DNA of 64,000 nt from Apricaphanius iberus (GCA_028564705.1 JAPXFQ010002919.1:1550001-1614000), one strand, 5' to 3'. Shown: positions 1 to 11,790, counted from the first letter of the stretch. Program-made: numbers and translations. The notes: generated by a model not told the origin, from the letters alone.

Positions 1-754
1 TTCTCAAGTCATAGGACAACCAAAATTGTACTACAGCGACTACATTTCCATAAATATCTTAATAAGCACACTGATCAATGAGGATTTACCCTGCTTTGCA
101 GTCGCAGTGAGGATTCTGTCATTCTCTTTGACAAACACTCACGGGTGATGCGAATCATACTGTGTCTCTGCTCAGGCAGGTCTGATCGCTGCTTGTAGCA
201 CAACCACGGCTTTCTGTCTCATAGAGATCAGCCCAACTATCCTTAAAAAACAGAATCTTAGGCCTCCAGACCTTGAATCGAACCAAAATTTTCAAAGATC
301 TCCTGTGGGCTTTGAATAACTTTTGCCATCAATAGGGATTTCATGTTTCTCTCTAAACCTCGTAATGTCTTCAGGCATCAAAGTGCTTAAATATTGGAGA
401 TTTCACAACTTCATAATTCTCTTCATAACTGTCTGTCGCATCTCTATAGCCCTTCATTTTGTTTGTTTTCTTGCCACCCAACCACAAATGCGCACAAAGA
501 CAGAGAAAGGTCGTCCTATAACAAAGACAAAATAAACGTGGAGTTGTATTTAACATTTTATATTAGCTATTAGCCTGGTTAGCAATAGCATTATTATCTC
601 CACCAATAAGGTGATATTTTCACCTGTTTGCTCAGACCTTACTCTGAAGATCTTGAGATATAAATTGCATTTTAATCACCTGATCCAGAATGAATAATTG
701 AACCATGCCAATCTGGAATGTATTCTTTACACATTTAGACAGTTAATCACAATC
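1..754. other. Intergenic, no gene seen
   Basis: Only short open frames (70 residues or less) occur on either strand, with no recognisable domain and no paired splice signals. I see no repeat that I can name here. Confidence 0.5.
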
Positions 755-840
755 AGCTTGTGAATATTCTCATTCATCCAGGTCATGGTTATCTCAAGGA
801 AATTTCAATCAAACGCAACTGGACTTGGTAATTTGTCTTG

Positions 841-877
841 GAAGACGTTTCACCTCTTATCCAAGAGGCTTCATCAG
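841..877 (-). ncRNA. Hammerhead ribozyme core in PLE terminal repeat
   Basis: On the minus strand the invariant hammerhead box CTGATGA (877-871) is followed by a stem-loop with CCTCTT and AAGAGG arms around a GGAT loop. The second invariant box GAAAC (851-847) comes directly after it. This order (box, stem II, box) matches a hammerhead ribozyme. Hammerheads with short stem III are established components of Penelope-like terminal repeats. Downstream, GTCTT-CC-AAGAC could form stem III. I could not find convincing complementary arms for stem I, or an unambiguous NUH cleavage site at the right spacing. Self-cleavage of this copy is therefore unproven. Confidence 0.6.
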
Positions 878-1101
878 TTCATGCTCGCTGCTGACCAGGC
901 TGGGACTGGTCCAACTAACTGGTGTGGAGACTCAGCTATTTAACCTCTTGAACAAGAATCATTATGTCATTGGATCCTTTGTGCTCCATGTCTTAACGAC
1001 GGTCGTTGGCGTGCCGCCTATTGGTGGAGGTTAGGTTTCGGCTTCATTAGTGCCCTATTGTGTTATAACGACAGTCGTTGGAGTCACAGTTGTTTCTGTT
1101 A

Positions 1102-2874
1102 TTAGAGGCTAATTTGTTTGAATCTTCTAGGGAGGGATGAAAGGGCAGCATTGTAAATTGGAGATAGGTGATGTCTCAGGCCTCCTCCTCTGTTTAGCGA
1201 TGGTTTCTCTACTTTTACATAGATGGCTTCTTTTACTCCTCTTTCAAACCATCTGTCCTCTCTGTCTAATATCTGGACATTGCTGTCCTCAAAGGAGTGG
1301 GCTTTCTCCTTGAGATGTAAATGAACAGCAGAGTCCATGCCTGAGGAGTTAGCTCTCCTGTGTTGGGCCATGCGTTTGTACAGTGGTTGTTTGGTTTCAC
1401 CAATGTAGAGGTCCTTGCATTCTTCATTGCATTGGATTGCATACACCAGGTTGCTTTTGTGTGTGTGTGGTGTTCTGTCCTTGGGATGTACTAGTCTCTG
1501 TCTGAGTGTGTTGCTGGGTTTGAAATACACAGGGATACTGTGTTTGTTAAAAATCCTCCTGAGTTTTTCAGAAATCCCAGACACATATGGAATGACTACA
1601 TTGTTTCGTTTGTTTTCTTTTTCTTTTTCAACCACTTTGTTGGCTTTCCTTCTGGAATTAGCTGCAGTTTTCACAAAAGTCCAGCTGGGGTAACCACAAG
1701 TTGTGAGGGTGTCTCTCACGTGCTTGCGTTCTTCCCCTTGGGCCTGTGAGCTGGTGGGTATGTTATCAGCTCTGTGTTGCAGGGTCCTGATAACACTAAG
1801 CTTGTGTTCCAGTGGGTGGTGTGAGTCAAAAAGTAGGTATTGGTCTGTGTGTGTGGGTTTTCTGTATACCCCAATGTGGAGCCTTCTGTCCTTTCTCCTC
1901 TGGACGACACAATCTAAAAAGGGCAAACTATTGTCCTTGACATCTTCTCTGGTGAATTTGATGTTTCTGTCCACTGAGTTTATGTGTTCAGTAAAGGCTT
2001 GCACCTCTTTGGTTTTGATTTTAACCCATGTGTCATCTACGTATCTGAACCAGTGGCTAGGTGTTGTTCCTTCAAAGGAGTTCAAAGCTCTGCACTCTAC
2101 CTCCTCCATGTATAAATTTGCCACAATTGGAGAAACTGGTGAGCCCATGGCACAGCCGTGCTTCTGTCTATAAAACTTGCCATTGAACTGGAAATATGTG
2201 GTATTCAGGCACAATTCCAGGAGTTGGCAAATGTGTTCTGGTTTGAGTTTTGTTCTGTTTTGGAGGGAGTTGTCCTGTGTAAGTCGTTCTCTTACTGTGA
2301 CCAAAGCCTCCATGGTAGGAATACAGGTGAACAATGAAGTCACGTCATAGGAAACCATTGTCTCATCTGGATCCATTTTTAGATTCCGGACTTTGTTCAC
2401 AAAGTCTATGGAGTTTTGGATGTGGTGTGGGGTGTTGCCTACCAGAGGTGCCAGGATATTAGCTATGTGTTTGGCTATATTGTACGTGACAGAGTTTATA
2501 CTGCTGACAATGGGCCTGAGCGGGGCCCCTTCTTTATGGATCTTGGGGAGTCCATATAGGCAAGGAATTGAGTCCTGGGGGTACAGCCGGTAGTATTGCG
2601 TTTTGTCAATCATGCCTTCTTTTTGCAGTTGTTGTAGACATTCTATCACCTTCTTTTTGTACCCACTCGTGGGGTCTCGTTTCAGAGTTTCATACGTGTT
2701 AGAGTCATTCAGTAGTGCAAAGATCTTGGTGTGGTAATCAGTTGTATTGAGCACAACTGTGCACCTACCTTTGTCTGCTGGAAGGATTGTGATGTTGTGC
2801 TCCTTGCCAACCGGATCCTTGCCAATCGGATGTCTTGCATGTTTTTTAGGGATATTGCAACATACATTGCTGTT
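1102..2874 (-). CDS. Penelope-like reverse transcriptase/GIY-YIG endonuclease, N-terminally truncated
   Basis: The frame is open for 590 codons from 2874 down to the stop at 1102. Upstream of 2874 it meets TAA, so no authentic start is present; numbering here starts at the GTG at 2754 (550 residues). Finger motif LYGLPKIHK lies at 66-74, palm motif A SYDVTSLFT at 135-143, motif B GCAMGSPVSP at 200-209 and motif C RYVDDTW at 237-243 with the catalytic aspartate pair. The C-terminal GIY-YIG nuclease has VYAI at 437-440, YIGET at 450-454, basic residues at 460-467 and the Glu/Asn region near 509-521. The protein reverse-transcribes the element RNA and nicks chromosomal DNA for target-primed insertion. 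The segment just before the GTG (ILPADKGR) matches the conserved PLE N-terminal RT region, so translation originally began further upstream. No internal stop or frameshift is seen, which suggests a fairly recent insertion. Confidence 0.88.
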   Translation of the reverse strand, partial: NSNVCCNIPKKHARHPIGKDPVGKEHNITILPADKGRCTVVLNTTDYHTKIFALLNDSNTYETLKRDPTSGYKKKVIECLQQLQKEGMIDKTQYYRLYPQDSIPCLYGLPKIHKEGAPLRPIVSSINSVTYNIAKHIANILAPLVGNTPHHIQNSIDFVNKVRNLKMDPDETMVSYDVTSLFTCIPTMEALVTVRERLTQDNSLQNRTKLKPEHICQLLELCLNTTYFQFNGKFYRQKHGCAMGSPVSPIVANLYMEEVECRALNSFEGTTPSHWFRYVDDTWVKIKTKEVQAFTEHINSVDRNIKFTREDVKDNSLPFLDCVVQRRKDRRLHIGVYRKPTHTDQYLLFDSHHPLEHKLSVIRTLQHRADNIPTSSQAQGEERKHVRDTLTTCGYPSWTFVKTAANSRRKANKVVEKEKENKRNNVVIPYVSGISEKLRRIFNKHSIPVYFKPSNTLRQRLVHPKDRTPHTHKSNLVYAIQCNEECKDLYIGETKQPLYKRMAQHRRANSSGMDSAVHLHLKEKAHSFEDSNVQILDREDRWFERGVKEAIYVKVEKPSLNRGGGLRHHLSPIYNAALSSLPRRFKQISL

Positions 2875-4740
2875 TTATGTCACATCCTCCAGGCTGTAGG
2901 AATTTGAGTACAGAAAAAAAGCTTCACATAACAATAGACATATGCATGCCTGAGTATAAGGAAAACGCAAGAAAGTCTGCTTTTTTAAGAGTATAGCTAG
3001 GATTAAGGGTTTAAAAAGATGCAATAACTACCGTGAGGGACTTAATATGGTTTAAAGACTTGATTAGGGATTAAAAAAGTAAGATTTAATGTGCATCCCA
3101 TGCAAACAGCATAATCTGAATATTGGTTTATTTAAAATTGGTTTTCTAGTTTAAATGTTGCTATGCATATGAGATGTGTGCTAAATATTTCTGTCACTGC
3201 CTGCCAGATAAAACCCAGGATTTGTTCTCTAATGTGATCCCTTCACATGACTGCATGATTGACTGACTTACTAACTAAATTAATACCTTGTTTATCTATT
3301 CGGCTTAGATAAACACTTTAAATGACTGGGATGCTAAATTTGAAATTTTTCCTTTAGCTTTAGTTGGATACATGCTGATTTTCTCACTGTGCTGCAAGTC
3401 AGAAAAACACAGATTAAAAGAAACTGGAAAATGCAGTGAGGACCACTGTGGTGTGGAAAGCAAGGAACTTGTATGTGAGAGGGTTATTATCTCCTCCCCT
3501 TTCATCATCAGACCATAATCATTTGTCTCCTTAACCACAAGTACATATTTCCCTCATCAGTATCTGCAGTGCTATCTGACATGCAGCTTACCTGACAGGT
3601 TGGCCTTTTTAAATTATGCTTTGTCACTGAAGACGGCAAGAAGTTGCTTTTGTGAGCTGTTAGTCTTTATATATTGGACCTAAAGGAACAACTAGTTAAA
3701 GAGGGAGGAAGGGAGAATAATGGGACAAGGGGAGCATATAACTTGGGAAGAAGAGGAAATGGGGAAGAATACGGCACAGAGACAAAATGGCAGGCTAAAG
3801 CGAAAGATGAAAAAAACTTACTATTCTGCATGCCATACTTTCAGAGAAGACTGATATGAACTGAAAATCTTCCTTATGTTTTTATTAAGCTTTGCAGTTG
3901 CAATTTTCTTTCAGTCTTCAAATAATGGATTGAACCAGAGGTCACGCATAATTTTGACCAGTGGGGTCAAAGAAATCCAGTCAAAATCTATTTTTACCCC
4001 TCAATTTTTTTGATGATCACATATTTCATCTGAACAAGCTGAACAAAGAACTAACCAAAAACAATGAAATTAAATGATTGCACTTAAAACACAAACAGTT
4101 CACCTGTTGTGGCCTGAACACACAGTCTCACAAGTTCCTCCTGCTCCACATGCAAATGAAATGCACACCTACCTCCACATAATATGTTTGAAGTAGGATT
4201 GCTGCAGAGGTCATTGTCATTCTTAATTAATCAACAGTGGATCTGGATATGGACTGGTCAGATGGTCGCCTGAGCAAATAATTTTTCCCGGAGAAGGCAA
4301 GAAGGGAGTGCCGAGCTGTCCCGATGGATTACAGTGGAGGGTCTTAGGTCTTAGGTCCTAGGTCTCTCACTTTGACCATCAAGACACTAGAAACATCTGG
4401 ACAACTGGATTCATGATAACTGGATGTCTTCTGATTGCATGGAGGATTTTCTGAGGTATTATAAATGTATTGCTTTTAAGGCAGAAATTGGAAGCCTGCC
4501 TGTAAGAAGGAAGCTGCATGGCTGTTGTAACGCTCAGACATTTGCGATTTTCGAGCATGAACTTGTTTGTTGCTTTGTGAGGAAACAACTTGGAGAAGTT
4601 CTCAGCCAGCTGGAATAGAAATGACCCCTGATTTGGCTGGAAAGGAGACCACTTTGACGGACTCTAAGGCTAAGAAGGAAAAGTGATCTTTGCCAGTGCA
4701 TTTCTTATCAGTTGGAATTCGGCCTAGACCAAACATACTC
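2875..4740. other. Intergenic, no gene seen
   Basis: AT-rich non-coding sequence. The only structure noticed is a short tandem run of a GGTCTTA-type heptamer at 4340-4364. Open frames are short and show no domain. Confidence 0.45.
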
Positions 4741-4878
4741 CCCTGGATGTGAATCTAGAAGGATGCTCCATCCCCCCACCCTACTCCCGCACCTTCAACT
4801 ATGAGCTAGCTCAGCTCTCCAAGGACGCAAATTACATCATAGGCGAACAGACTGTGGGATTGAGCTGTGTGGAGTTCA

Positions 4879-4965
4879 TCAATCAATCAATCAATCAATC
4901 AAACTTTATTTATAAAGCGCTATTCCAACTAGAAAAGCTTCTCAAAGTGCTTTACAGGTTAAAAT
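4879..4965 (-). mobile_element. L2-type LINE 3' end with (TTGA)n tail
   Basis: Read on the minus strand, this segment has the usual end of a fish L2-type LINE: a GTAAAGCACTTTGAG block, then a GCGCTTTATAAATAAA block, then a tetranucleotide tail (TTGA repeated about five times). LINEs of this clade insert as 5'-truncated copies, so a bare 3' end is expected. The adjacent 4966-5145 GC-rich stretch may be more of the same insertion or another repeat; I could not assign it. Confidence 0.6.
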
Positions 4966-5389
4966 GACCCGACAAACCACACCCTTCCCAAACCCAAAAA
5001 GGCACTGACCCAGGGCACCCAGAGGAGGGACGATTGGTAACCCCACCTCCACCCAGGCACTGCCTGGAGAGCACCCAGGCAGCCACAGCCGACCACCGCC
5101 CCCAATGCAAAGGGCTCCCACAGAGGAAACACTGGAGGAAAAATTAAAATGAGAACTTAAAATATTAAAATAAACAGTAGAAAATGAGATTAAGTATTAA
5201 AATACTGATAAAATGTTAAGACTGATAGCATCCCAAATTATAAAATATAAGACAATTCATGGGCTACTGACTTCCGATGCACACACATGCACACATGGAC
5301 TCACACCCTTACACATGCACACACTTTCCTAGTCATCACTGCTCTTGCTGTACCCCCAATCTCTCCTGCCCACTCCAGGAAGCAGGTAG

Positions 5390-5775
5390 ACTGTGTTCAT
5401 CTGTTGCAGCATGTCAGCTTGTAGAATGCCCCCCTCCCATCCCTCCTTGATGTGTCATTGTCAATGTCTGAATATGTGCTTAAATGTATGAGGTGTATAT
5501 ATTTTTCTATTACTTGTCTTTTGACTGTTGCATAAGGAATCAAAATACAGTTGAGCACCCGAGTACCCCCCCACCCCCCACCCCCGACGTGTATCTGTTA
5601 CCTATCTGCATACATGGGAGCACCGTTCGTGGCTGCAAGCCCTTCATTGACCTCGATCTGTTTGTATTGTTTGTTTGTTTGTTTATGATCTTGAACAGGT
5701 TGTACTGTACACTACATTTCGTTGTTCCTCTGGTTCAATGACAATAAAACCATTCATTCATTCATTCAGTTTTGG
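5390..5775 (+). mobile_element. LINE-like 3' untranslated end with (ATTC)n tail
   Basis: The segment ends with a polyadenylation-type AATGACAATAAAA followed by three to four ATTC repeats (5750-5770). Upstream is a GT-rich stretch with (TTTG)n (5665-5685). This arrangement is typical of the 3' end of a CR1/L2-clade LINE. No reverse-transcriptase residues remain. The clade is inferred from the tail only, and the left boundary is not defined. Confidence 0.45.
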
Positions 5776-6587
5776 ATTTTTGCCACAGACTAATGACTTC
5801 TCATGGGGGGTTAGAAGTTGTTCTAGGGGTTGAATCCATGCTCTGCTTCCTCACTGGAGACTGGAACTTCAAGCCTCACTTTAGCTAAACTTTTTAAATT
5901 GGGGGACATTTCTCCAAATGCAGTGATCAGAAGTCAGAAAGACCCTCTGAACCAGCCATTTCCTGACCTGGAGCTATTGCTTCATTTGCAAAAAAACAAG
6001 CGTGAGCAGCTTCTGCACCGGTGGTTGGCACAACACAGGGATCTTTGGAGCGGGACCAGCCACATCAATCACAGGGTCTGGGTCAGAGATGATGCAAAGA
6101 TGCTCGTATGGGAATTATTCTTTTTTTTTTTATTGATTTAGTCAACTATATGCTGCGTAAAACTTAAAATGTTGTCCGCATCAAGTTGTGAATTGTAATT
6201 TGTTAAAATGATCTGATTTTTCTTTCACACTTCTAGGAAAACACAATCAAGTGTGAAAAATATTTAGTTCACGTGACCCTTTGGTTAAACACTATAACAC
6301 AATAACACTATGACAAAATAAACATTTGGGAAACATTTTATAGGCTCGTTCTGCTGCAAGCGACTTCCACAAGTTTATCCCCTGTGTCTGCTGTTTGTTG
6401 GTCTACATGAAACTGTTTGTTCACAAATGATCTCTAACAAGCCATTAAATCTGTGGTTGTAATGTCACAAAATGTGAAAACGTTAAAGATGTATAAGTAG
6501 TAGCTACTATGGGCGTGTTACACTGATAACTTGGAGTAGAATCTTACACAGTTTAAGGCAGGTGATTTTTTTTCTTTTTTAATCGTC

Positions 6588-6636
<49 letters not shown>

Positions 6637-8520
6637 TCCTTCCGTCTTAATGCTCCATCCTGTCCTTCTCAGTTTCTCATTTCTGTCTTACAAGCTCGCT
6701 GGACCCCCGTCTTGCTGACATGCTTCAGCACAACCGCTAAGCACATCGCACTGTTGGGTCTAGAGTTCACACTGCTGACAGTGCCAATTCATTAGTGTCC
6801 ACTGACGCACGGCCAAACTCCCGTGCCACAAAGCATTACATTTTTTCCCACACAGAAGGTTTCTTTTTCTTCAGGTTTTGTCGGAAAGAAGACGGGATTA
6901 CAAACTACGTGCCTATTACCGTCACACAAAGAACTTATTAGGTAGAGGAATTAAAAAAAAATACACCAGAGCATCTGAAAATTCAACCGAGGGGCCTCAT
7001 TTATGTGCGGATGGCTTCCACTGAGCCTTTTCACCATTTTAATTAGATTGGATCCGCCTTCTAATTATTATAATTGATAAATTATAACTTGATTATGTCA
7101 TATTACATCAGTAAATCTAAAATTTTAATTTGCTTGCCAAATGCAGAAGACTACTAGTCATCTGAAAATGTAAAAAGAAAAAGATTGGCTTGGATCATGA
7201 TGATGGAGAAACACACCAGACACTATTTTCATTTTTTAGATGCTTTTCAGGGTTTGGGCTCCTTCACTCGCTTCAACCCCAATCACTTAGACCTCATTTT
7301 ATTTCATTAACTAATCTGGGATTTGGAGGCACAGGTTTCATAATGCTTATGCTGTAATTATATCCAAAATGCATTAGCACGTGTTTTTAATTCATGTTTA
7401 TGTCTAATTTAGAATTGGCACAACCCATAAGTTGTGCTGCTTTAATGCCCTCTTCTGTGAACATTAACAAGAATTGGTTTATGTTAGATTTGTTTAATTA
7501 GAAACAGCGAGAGATTTGGTTAATGTTGTAAAAATATCATTAAAGGTTAACGGAAATTTGTGAGGTCAGGAGTGTTATTGCCACCCACTTAAAAAGGAAG
7601 CAAACAAGCCCTGAATAAGACTGAGCAGCTAGATGAGCAAAAGTGTGGGAATAGAGACGGGAAATGCTTGCTACTGATTTTAAATAAGACCTTTATGAAA
7701 TTTAAGCTTTCTCTTTGCCCCACCTTTGACCTGCAACATGACCCCCTGCCTGAGCTGCATCCCCCAGCCATAAAACATGATAATACTGTGTGTGGGAAGC
7801 TGGCTGACACATATATGTGTGTTTGTAAATCTTCCCCACACAAACATGCAAAGACAAGCAGTTTGGAGGTTAGAGCCTACCCAAGCTTGATTTACAAAGG
7901 AGCTTTCACCAATTTATGTCATCCATTAGCATCCGACAACTGATAGTGTTCAGCCTAAGCGGCTCACCGCACAGTGTACTTATTTTATTAGAGCTGCTCA
8001 TAGTGTGATTGGCACTGGATACACCTTAGCCTTTTACCTGCAGGTGATGTATTTACTCAATTAAATACACTAAAAAAGACAAAAGGTTTGTTGATTAATT
8101 ATTTAGCCACTACAGCAACTAAAATAATGCGAGTGTAGGCGGTGGTGTGGAACTTCAGCCATGCCACAGAAGTGGTTAATGAAAGGCAGTTTGTTGCTAC
8201 ACATTTAAAAGCTTTTTAGCTTCATAACACTTCCTACTTAGCAATCTAAATCTGAGCTTGGTGTGGTGTATTTTATGTTATTAGTGGGTTGGTTGGAAAC
8301 CCTTTGTGGCCTGTGGAAGAGAGGGGAGGAGTTGAGTCAACTGTTTGGAAATGTCTCCTTCAATCAGCTACAGCAGTAGTGCACAATAGTGCAAGGAAAA
8401 TAAGGGCAAACAAAGCAAAAGATCAAGGTGTTATTCTGTACTGTTTGCTACTAGATTTCTCAAAACATGTAACTGTGATAGTTGGTAGATTCTGTATCTA
8501 AAGTTCATTTTGAGTCAGAA
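5776..8520. other. Gene-free AT-rich stretch
   Basis: No supported gene. Positions 7020-7510 are rich in TAATTA-like homeodomain cores and are a candidate conserved non-coding region, although conservation cannot be judged here. A (TC)n microsatellite lies at 6593-6638. Confidence 0.4.
6593..6638. repeat. (TC)n microsatellite
   Basis: About 22 TC dinucleotides in a row, broken once by a TG near 6623. Confidence 0.95.
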
Positions 8521-8526
8521 TGAACT

Positions 8527-8640
8527 TTGTCACATTTTCTCATGTTAAAGCATCACACTTTATTTCAGATTATGATGGAGCAACAAAAGTGGTGTACTTT
8601 GTAAAGCAGAAGGAAACTTCAATATCAGCCCAATTTATAT
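8527..8640. mobile_element. Possible Tc1-like transposon end fragment
   Basis: The order of short blocks (a GTCACATTTT block, a TTTATTT block, AGTGGTG, then AAGCAGAAGGAAA) resembles the terminal region of a Tc1-like family common in fish. A clearer relative is at 53840-54005. The match is diverged and no transposase is present. Confidence 0.3.
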
Positions 8641-10403
8641 ATAGCCAGGTGTTGTGAGGTTGGCACAAGTTGTGTCATCAAAAATGTTAAAACCGATATG
8701 ATAATTTCCAATATAACATTTTTGCTGGGGAGCTTTTAATCATGAAGACAACTGAGCTGCGATTATGAGATTTCTCCACTCTGGGACCTGATTCAAACAT
8801 GTTCATTTTTGCTGTCCTGAAACGTCGGCTCCATGTGGATGAGACATCTATTTAATTAAATATATTGACTCCTACATCAGGCTTGGTCACAATGTAGAGA
8901 GGGCGTTAATTAATATCACAGGGTGCTATGTCCACCATTTGTGAAACATCACATTACACTAAACATATTGGTTGAATTGCCACTACAGTCATTTGTGTTT
9001 CTGTTTGTTGTTTTGTCTCTGAGGAAGTTATATTTTCTATTTGACAAGATGTGATTTTTCTCAGAGAGAAATTGTTGTCATGTTGATTAATCTTTTGCAG
9101 ACTTATTGAACTGTCTGCAGCACCATGACATTCAGCACCGGGGATTTACATATTTTGTTGTGATGACATGGTCCTTTTTCTGCAGCTTACTGAGCTAACC
9201 ATTGTGAAATTTCTCAAAAGTTGTTTTTGAGGAGTAGACTTTTATATCATTTTTATGAACAAAATGATGAACTCAAAACATCAGAATGCAAAAATCCAAT
9301 GCTTCTCCTTTTACTCAGAGACCTGATTTTATGCTTCCCAGTGCTCAAGCTGAGAACATAAATCTCACTTGGTAGGTTTGAGGCCAAGGACGATATTGAA
9401 TAAGCAACTGCAGCAGAGTGATAGATTGATCTGCTGTGAACATGATACAGATGTAACCACGCAATTCATTTTCCCACACTGTCAGTGTATTAAGATGTAA
9501 GGTGTGTTTTCTTTTGGCCCAGTAAATAAGCATTTATTGTGTCAGTCCCTCAGAGTCATTTTTTTATTTATAGTCTTTAAATAAATAAATTGTTTCATAT
9601 GGTTCAAACATACAGCTCAGCATGCATGATTCTAATTTTTAAAAGTCAGTCATCATCCCTTAAACAAAAAGAGTTTAGACTTTACCAAAAAAAAACTCCA
9701 TAGAGAAGATATGTTTATTAACTTTTAGTCATCTAACCTACATGCAAACTGCAGCAGATGCTATGGGATCAACAGTAAATAAAACTTTCACAGAAGTTAG
9801 TAAGAAATAGTTCATTTTACATAATATTTTTTTAAGATAGGTTGATGTTATAAAACTATGCCTGGCAAAATATCAAAAATGAATTTTGCAGGGATGGTGG
9901 GTTCAAAGCAATATTCAAACCTCAATACACCGCGTAATATCTCTGAAAAACCCACATGAACTCTGGTGGATATTGATCATGATGCGGGCTGTGTACACGC
10001 GCAAAATAAAATAAATAAATAAGTGTGAGTTCAAGAAGAAAAAAAAACTCTCTTTGGGACTTCTAACTCCCACAATTCCTAGTTAACCCGAACATCAGCA
10101 CAAAGTGAGGCAGCTCTCAAGGTCAGAGGAGATGCCTATACCTACATAAATCATGAGTGGAGTCATCACAAGAAAAACCTTGAATGCCCATAAGCATCTC
10201 TCAGTCCCATATGTGAGTATCTTTCATTCTTTTTGCCTCACAAAGGCATCCATCACATTTTCTTTCCAGGTTTTTTCTTCTTTTCTTTTATGACTGATCT
10301 GCTAGTTGCAAACTATCCAGTAAAGATAGATCCACAGGCATTAGCATGCAGCAGTTTTCATCTTTTTATCAGCTTTTGCTGTTTGTACTGTGCTAAAACT
10401 ATT
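8641..10403. other. Gene-free AT-rich stretch
   Basis: No coding or named repeat feature supported. Simple (TAAA)n-like runs occur near 9575-9590 and 10005-10020. Confidence 0.4.
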
Positions 10404-11585
10404 GTGTTTCTTTGGTGCCAAAATCCGCGTGCATAAAAACCATAATCAGCACGCATAAAGACCACTTTCTGCACGCTCGCGGTCTTTCTACACACGCACG
10501 CTGTTACTCTCTCTGCACTTGCCGGTCTTTGTATACGCACGCGCCGTCACTCTCTGCGCCCGCGGACTCTGTATACGCACGCGCCGTCACTCTCTGCTCC
10601 CTCGGTGTCACTGTCTGTGCCCTCGCTGTCTCTCTCTGTGCCTTTTGCTCGCTCGCCTTTGCTGAGTTTTGGCACTTTGGGAGCGGGATTTGAATAGACA
10701 GACCCAATGGCCGCTGGCTGCTCTGCTTTGTGACCGCATACCATCGAGGCCGCCGTTGCTCCTCCATTGCTGTAGAACCTCAATTTGGCCGCTAGGCCCC
10801 CATTGAAAAGCATTGGACTTTAGACACGTTAAAAACAACTTTAATGCCTGGTGCCCCATTGTTTTAAACTTTCTATGGCTACATATTCTTACAGGAAATA
10901 ACGCTGAGCTTGTAAAGATAATAGGCACCAGGCTGGTTTTCGTAAGATAATTTTTTTGAAATCTTGCATAATTAATGGGGGGGCCGAGCCAAGTTTAGCA
11001 TCAGAGCTAAAGATGCGGGAGCAGAATGGCCGTGATTACGACCGAACTACACGCCCATACACGCCCCACGAGGGCAGATTCTACAGTGAAGATCCCGCCC
11101 CTATGCCCTTTTTAGGAACATGCTTCGTCAGAGCTGGGGAGGAGGAGTCTGTGAATCCGCCATGAATTCCCCCATGAAAGTTTGTCATTCTGGTAAACGG
11201 GGAGGACTGAGGAGGCACTGTCTATTTTTTTTACAGTCTATGGACAGACCACCAACCCTCCTCCTTTCTGATTGGCCACTACTGTCTCCAGATCAGAGCC
11301 AATCGAGGCAGAGAAGGGCGGGTCATCATTGCGGTTGCCGGCACCCTTTCTAAAATAAAGTTTAATATCTCAGAAACCAAAGCAGCACAAACGGTAATTT
11401 TACCTGCACAAATCTGCACAAACGAAGCACTAACTGCTCCACCTATTTGCCTTTACTTTTCAAGTGTGTGGGGCACAGAGAGTGACAGCGCGTGGGTATA
11501 TAGAAACCGCGAGGGCACAGAGAGTGGTCTTTATGCGCGCTGATTATGGTTTTTATGCGCATGGATTTTGGCACCAAAGAAACAC
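10404..11585. mobile_element. 1.2-kb GC-rich DNA transposon with ~115-bp inverted repeats
   Basis: The left end starts GTGTTTCTTTGGTGCC and the right end is its reverse complement. Similarity continues for about 115 bp on each side (10404-10518 and 11470-11585), including paired GCATAAAAACC/GCATAAAGACC motifs. Inside the left arm are about three copies of a 40-bp unit; 26 bp starting at 10531 and at 10571 are identical. The interior is GC-rich compared with its surroundings and carries no transposase, so the element is non-autonomous. Flanking bases do not show a clear target-site duplication, so I do not assign a superfamily. Overlapping open frames of 87-106 residues in the left half come from the GC-rich repeats and are not treated as genes. 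Confidence 0.75.
10484..10612. repeat. ~40-bp tandem subterminal repeat
   Basis: Three to four units of about 40 bp built around TACGCACGCGCCGTCACTC; the units starting at 10531 and 10571 are identical over 26 bp. A single degenerate unit is present in inverted orientation at the other end of the element (about 11480-11510). Subterminal tandem repeats of this kind often bind transposase. Confidence 0.75.
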
Positions 11586-11790
11586 GATATAAATCCCTTG
11601 ACTGAATATTTACCTTGCTTGGAGGAATGAGATGATAGGAGAGTTTCATGTGAGAAAGAAATTAGGGGAACAAAAATTAAAAAAAATGCTTGTAATACAG
11701 AAAACACTGTAGTGTTACTTAATTACCATCATCCTAATTTTCTGTTGCTACAGTCAGATATTCTCCTCTGTATTGAAGGCCAAAGCAAAC

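Larger units (their letters stand above)
755..2874 (-). mobile_element. Penelope-like retroelement, 5'-truncated
   Basis: This block reads on the minus strand as a Penelope-like element (PLE). It has a reverse transcriptase and GIY-YIG endonuclease frame (2874 to 1102), followed by about 350 bp of terminal sequence (755-1101) with a hammerhead-ribozyme core. PLEs are the eukaryotic retroelements that pair this RT type with a GIY-YIG nuclease, and their terminal repeats are known to carry hammerhead motifs. The terminal part also holds two near-palindromes of the form AACGAC-n-GTCGTT, near 995-1010 and 1067-1080. The N-terminal part of the protein is missing upstream of 2874, and no second terminal repeat was found to the right, so this is a truncated copy. 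The outer boundary near 755 is an estimate. Confidence 0.85.

Noticed and set aside
4742..4967. 72-codon frame before the LINE tail
   Set aside because: It runs into the (AATC)n tract and the reverse strand of the LINE end; no protein family recognised.
10504..10928. Several overlapping 87-106-codon frames
   Set aside because: They overlap in different frames over a CG-rich tandem repeat in the inverted-repeat transposon.
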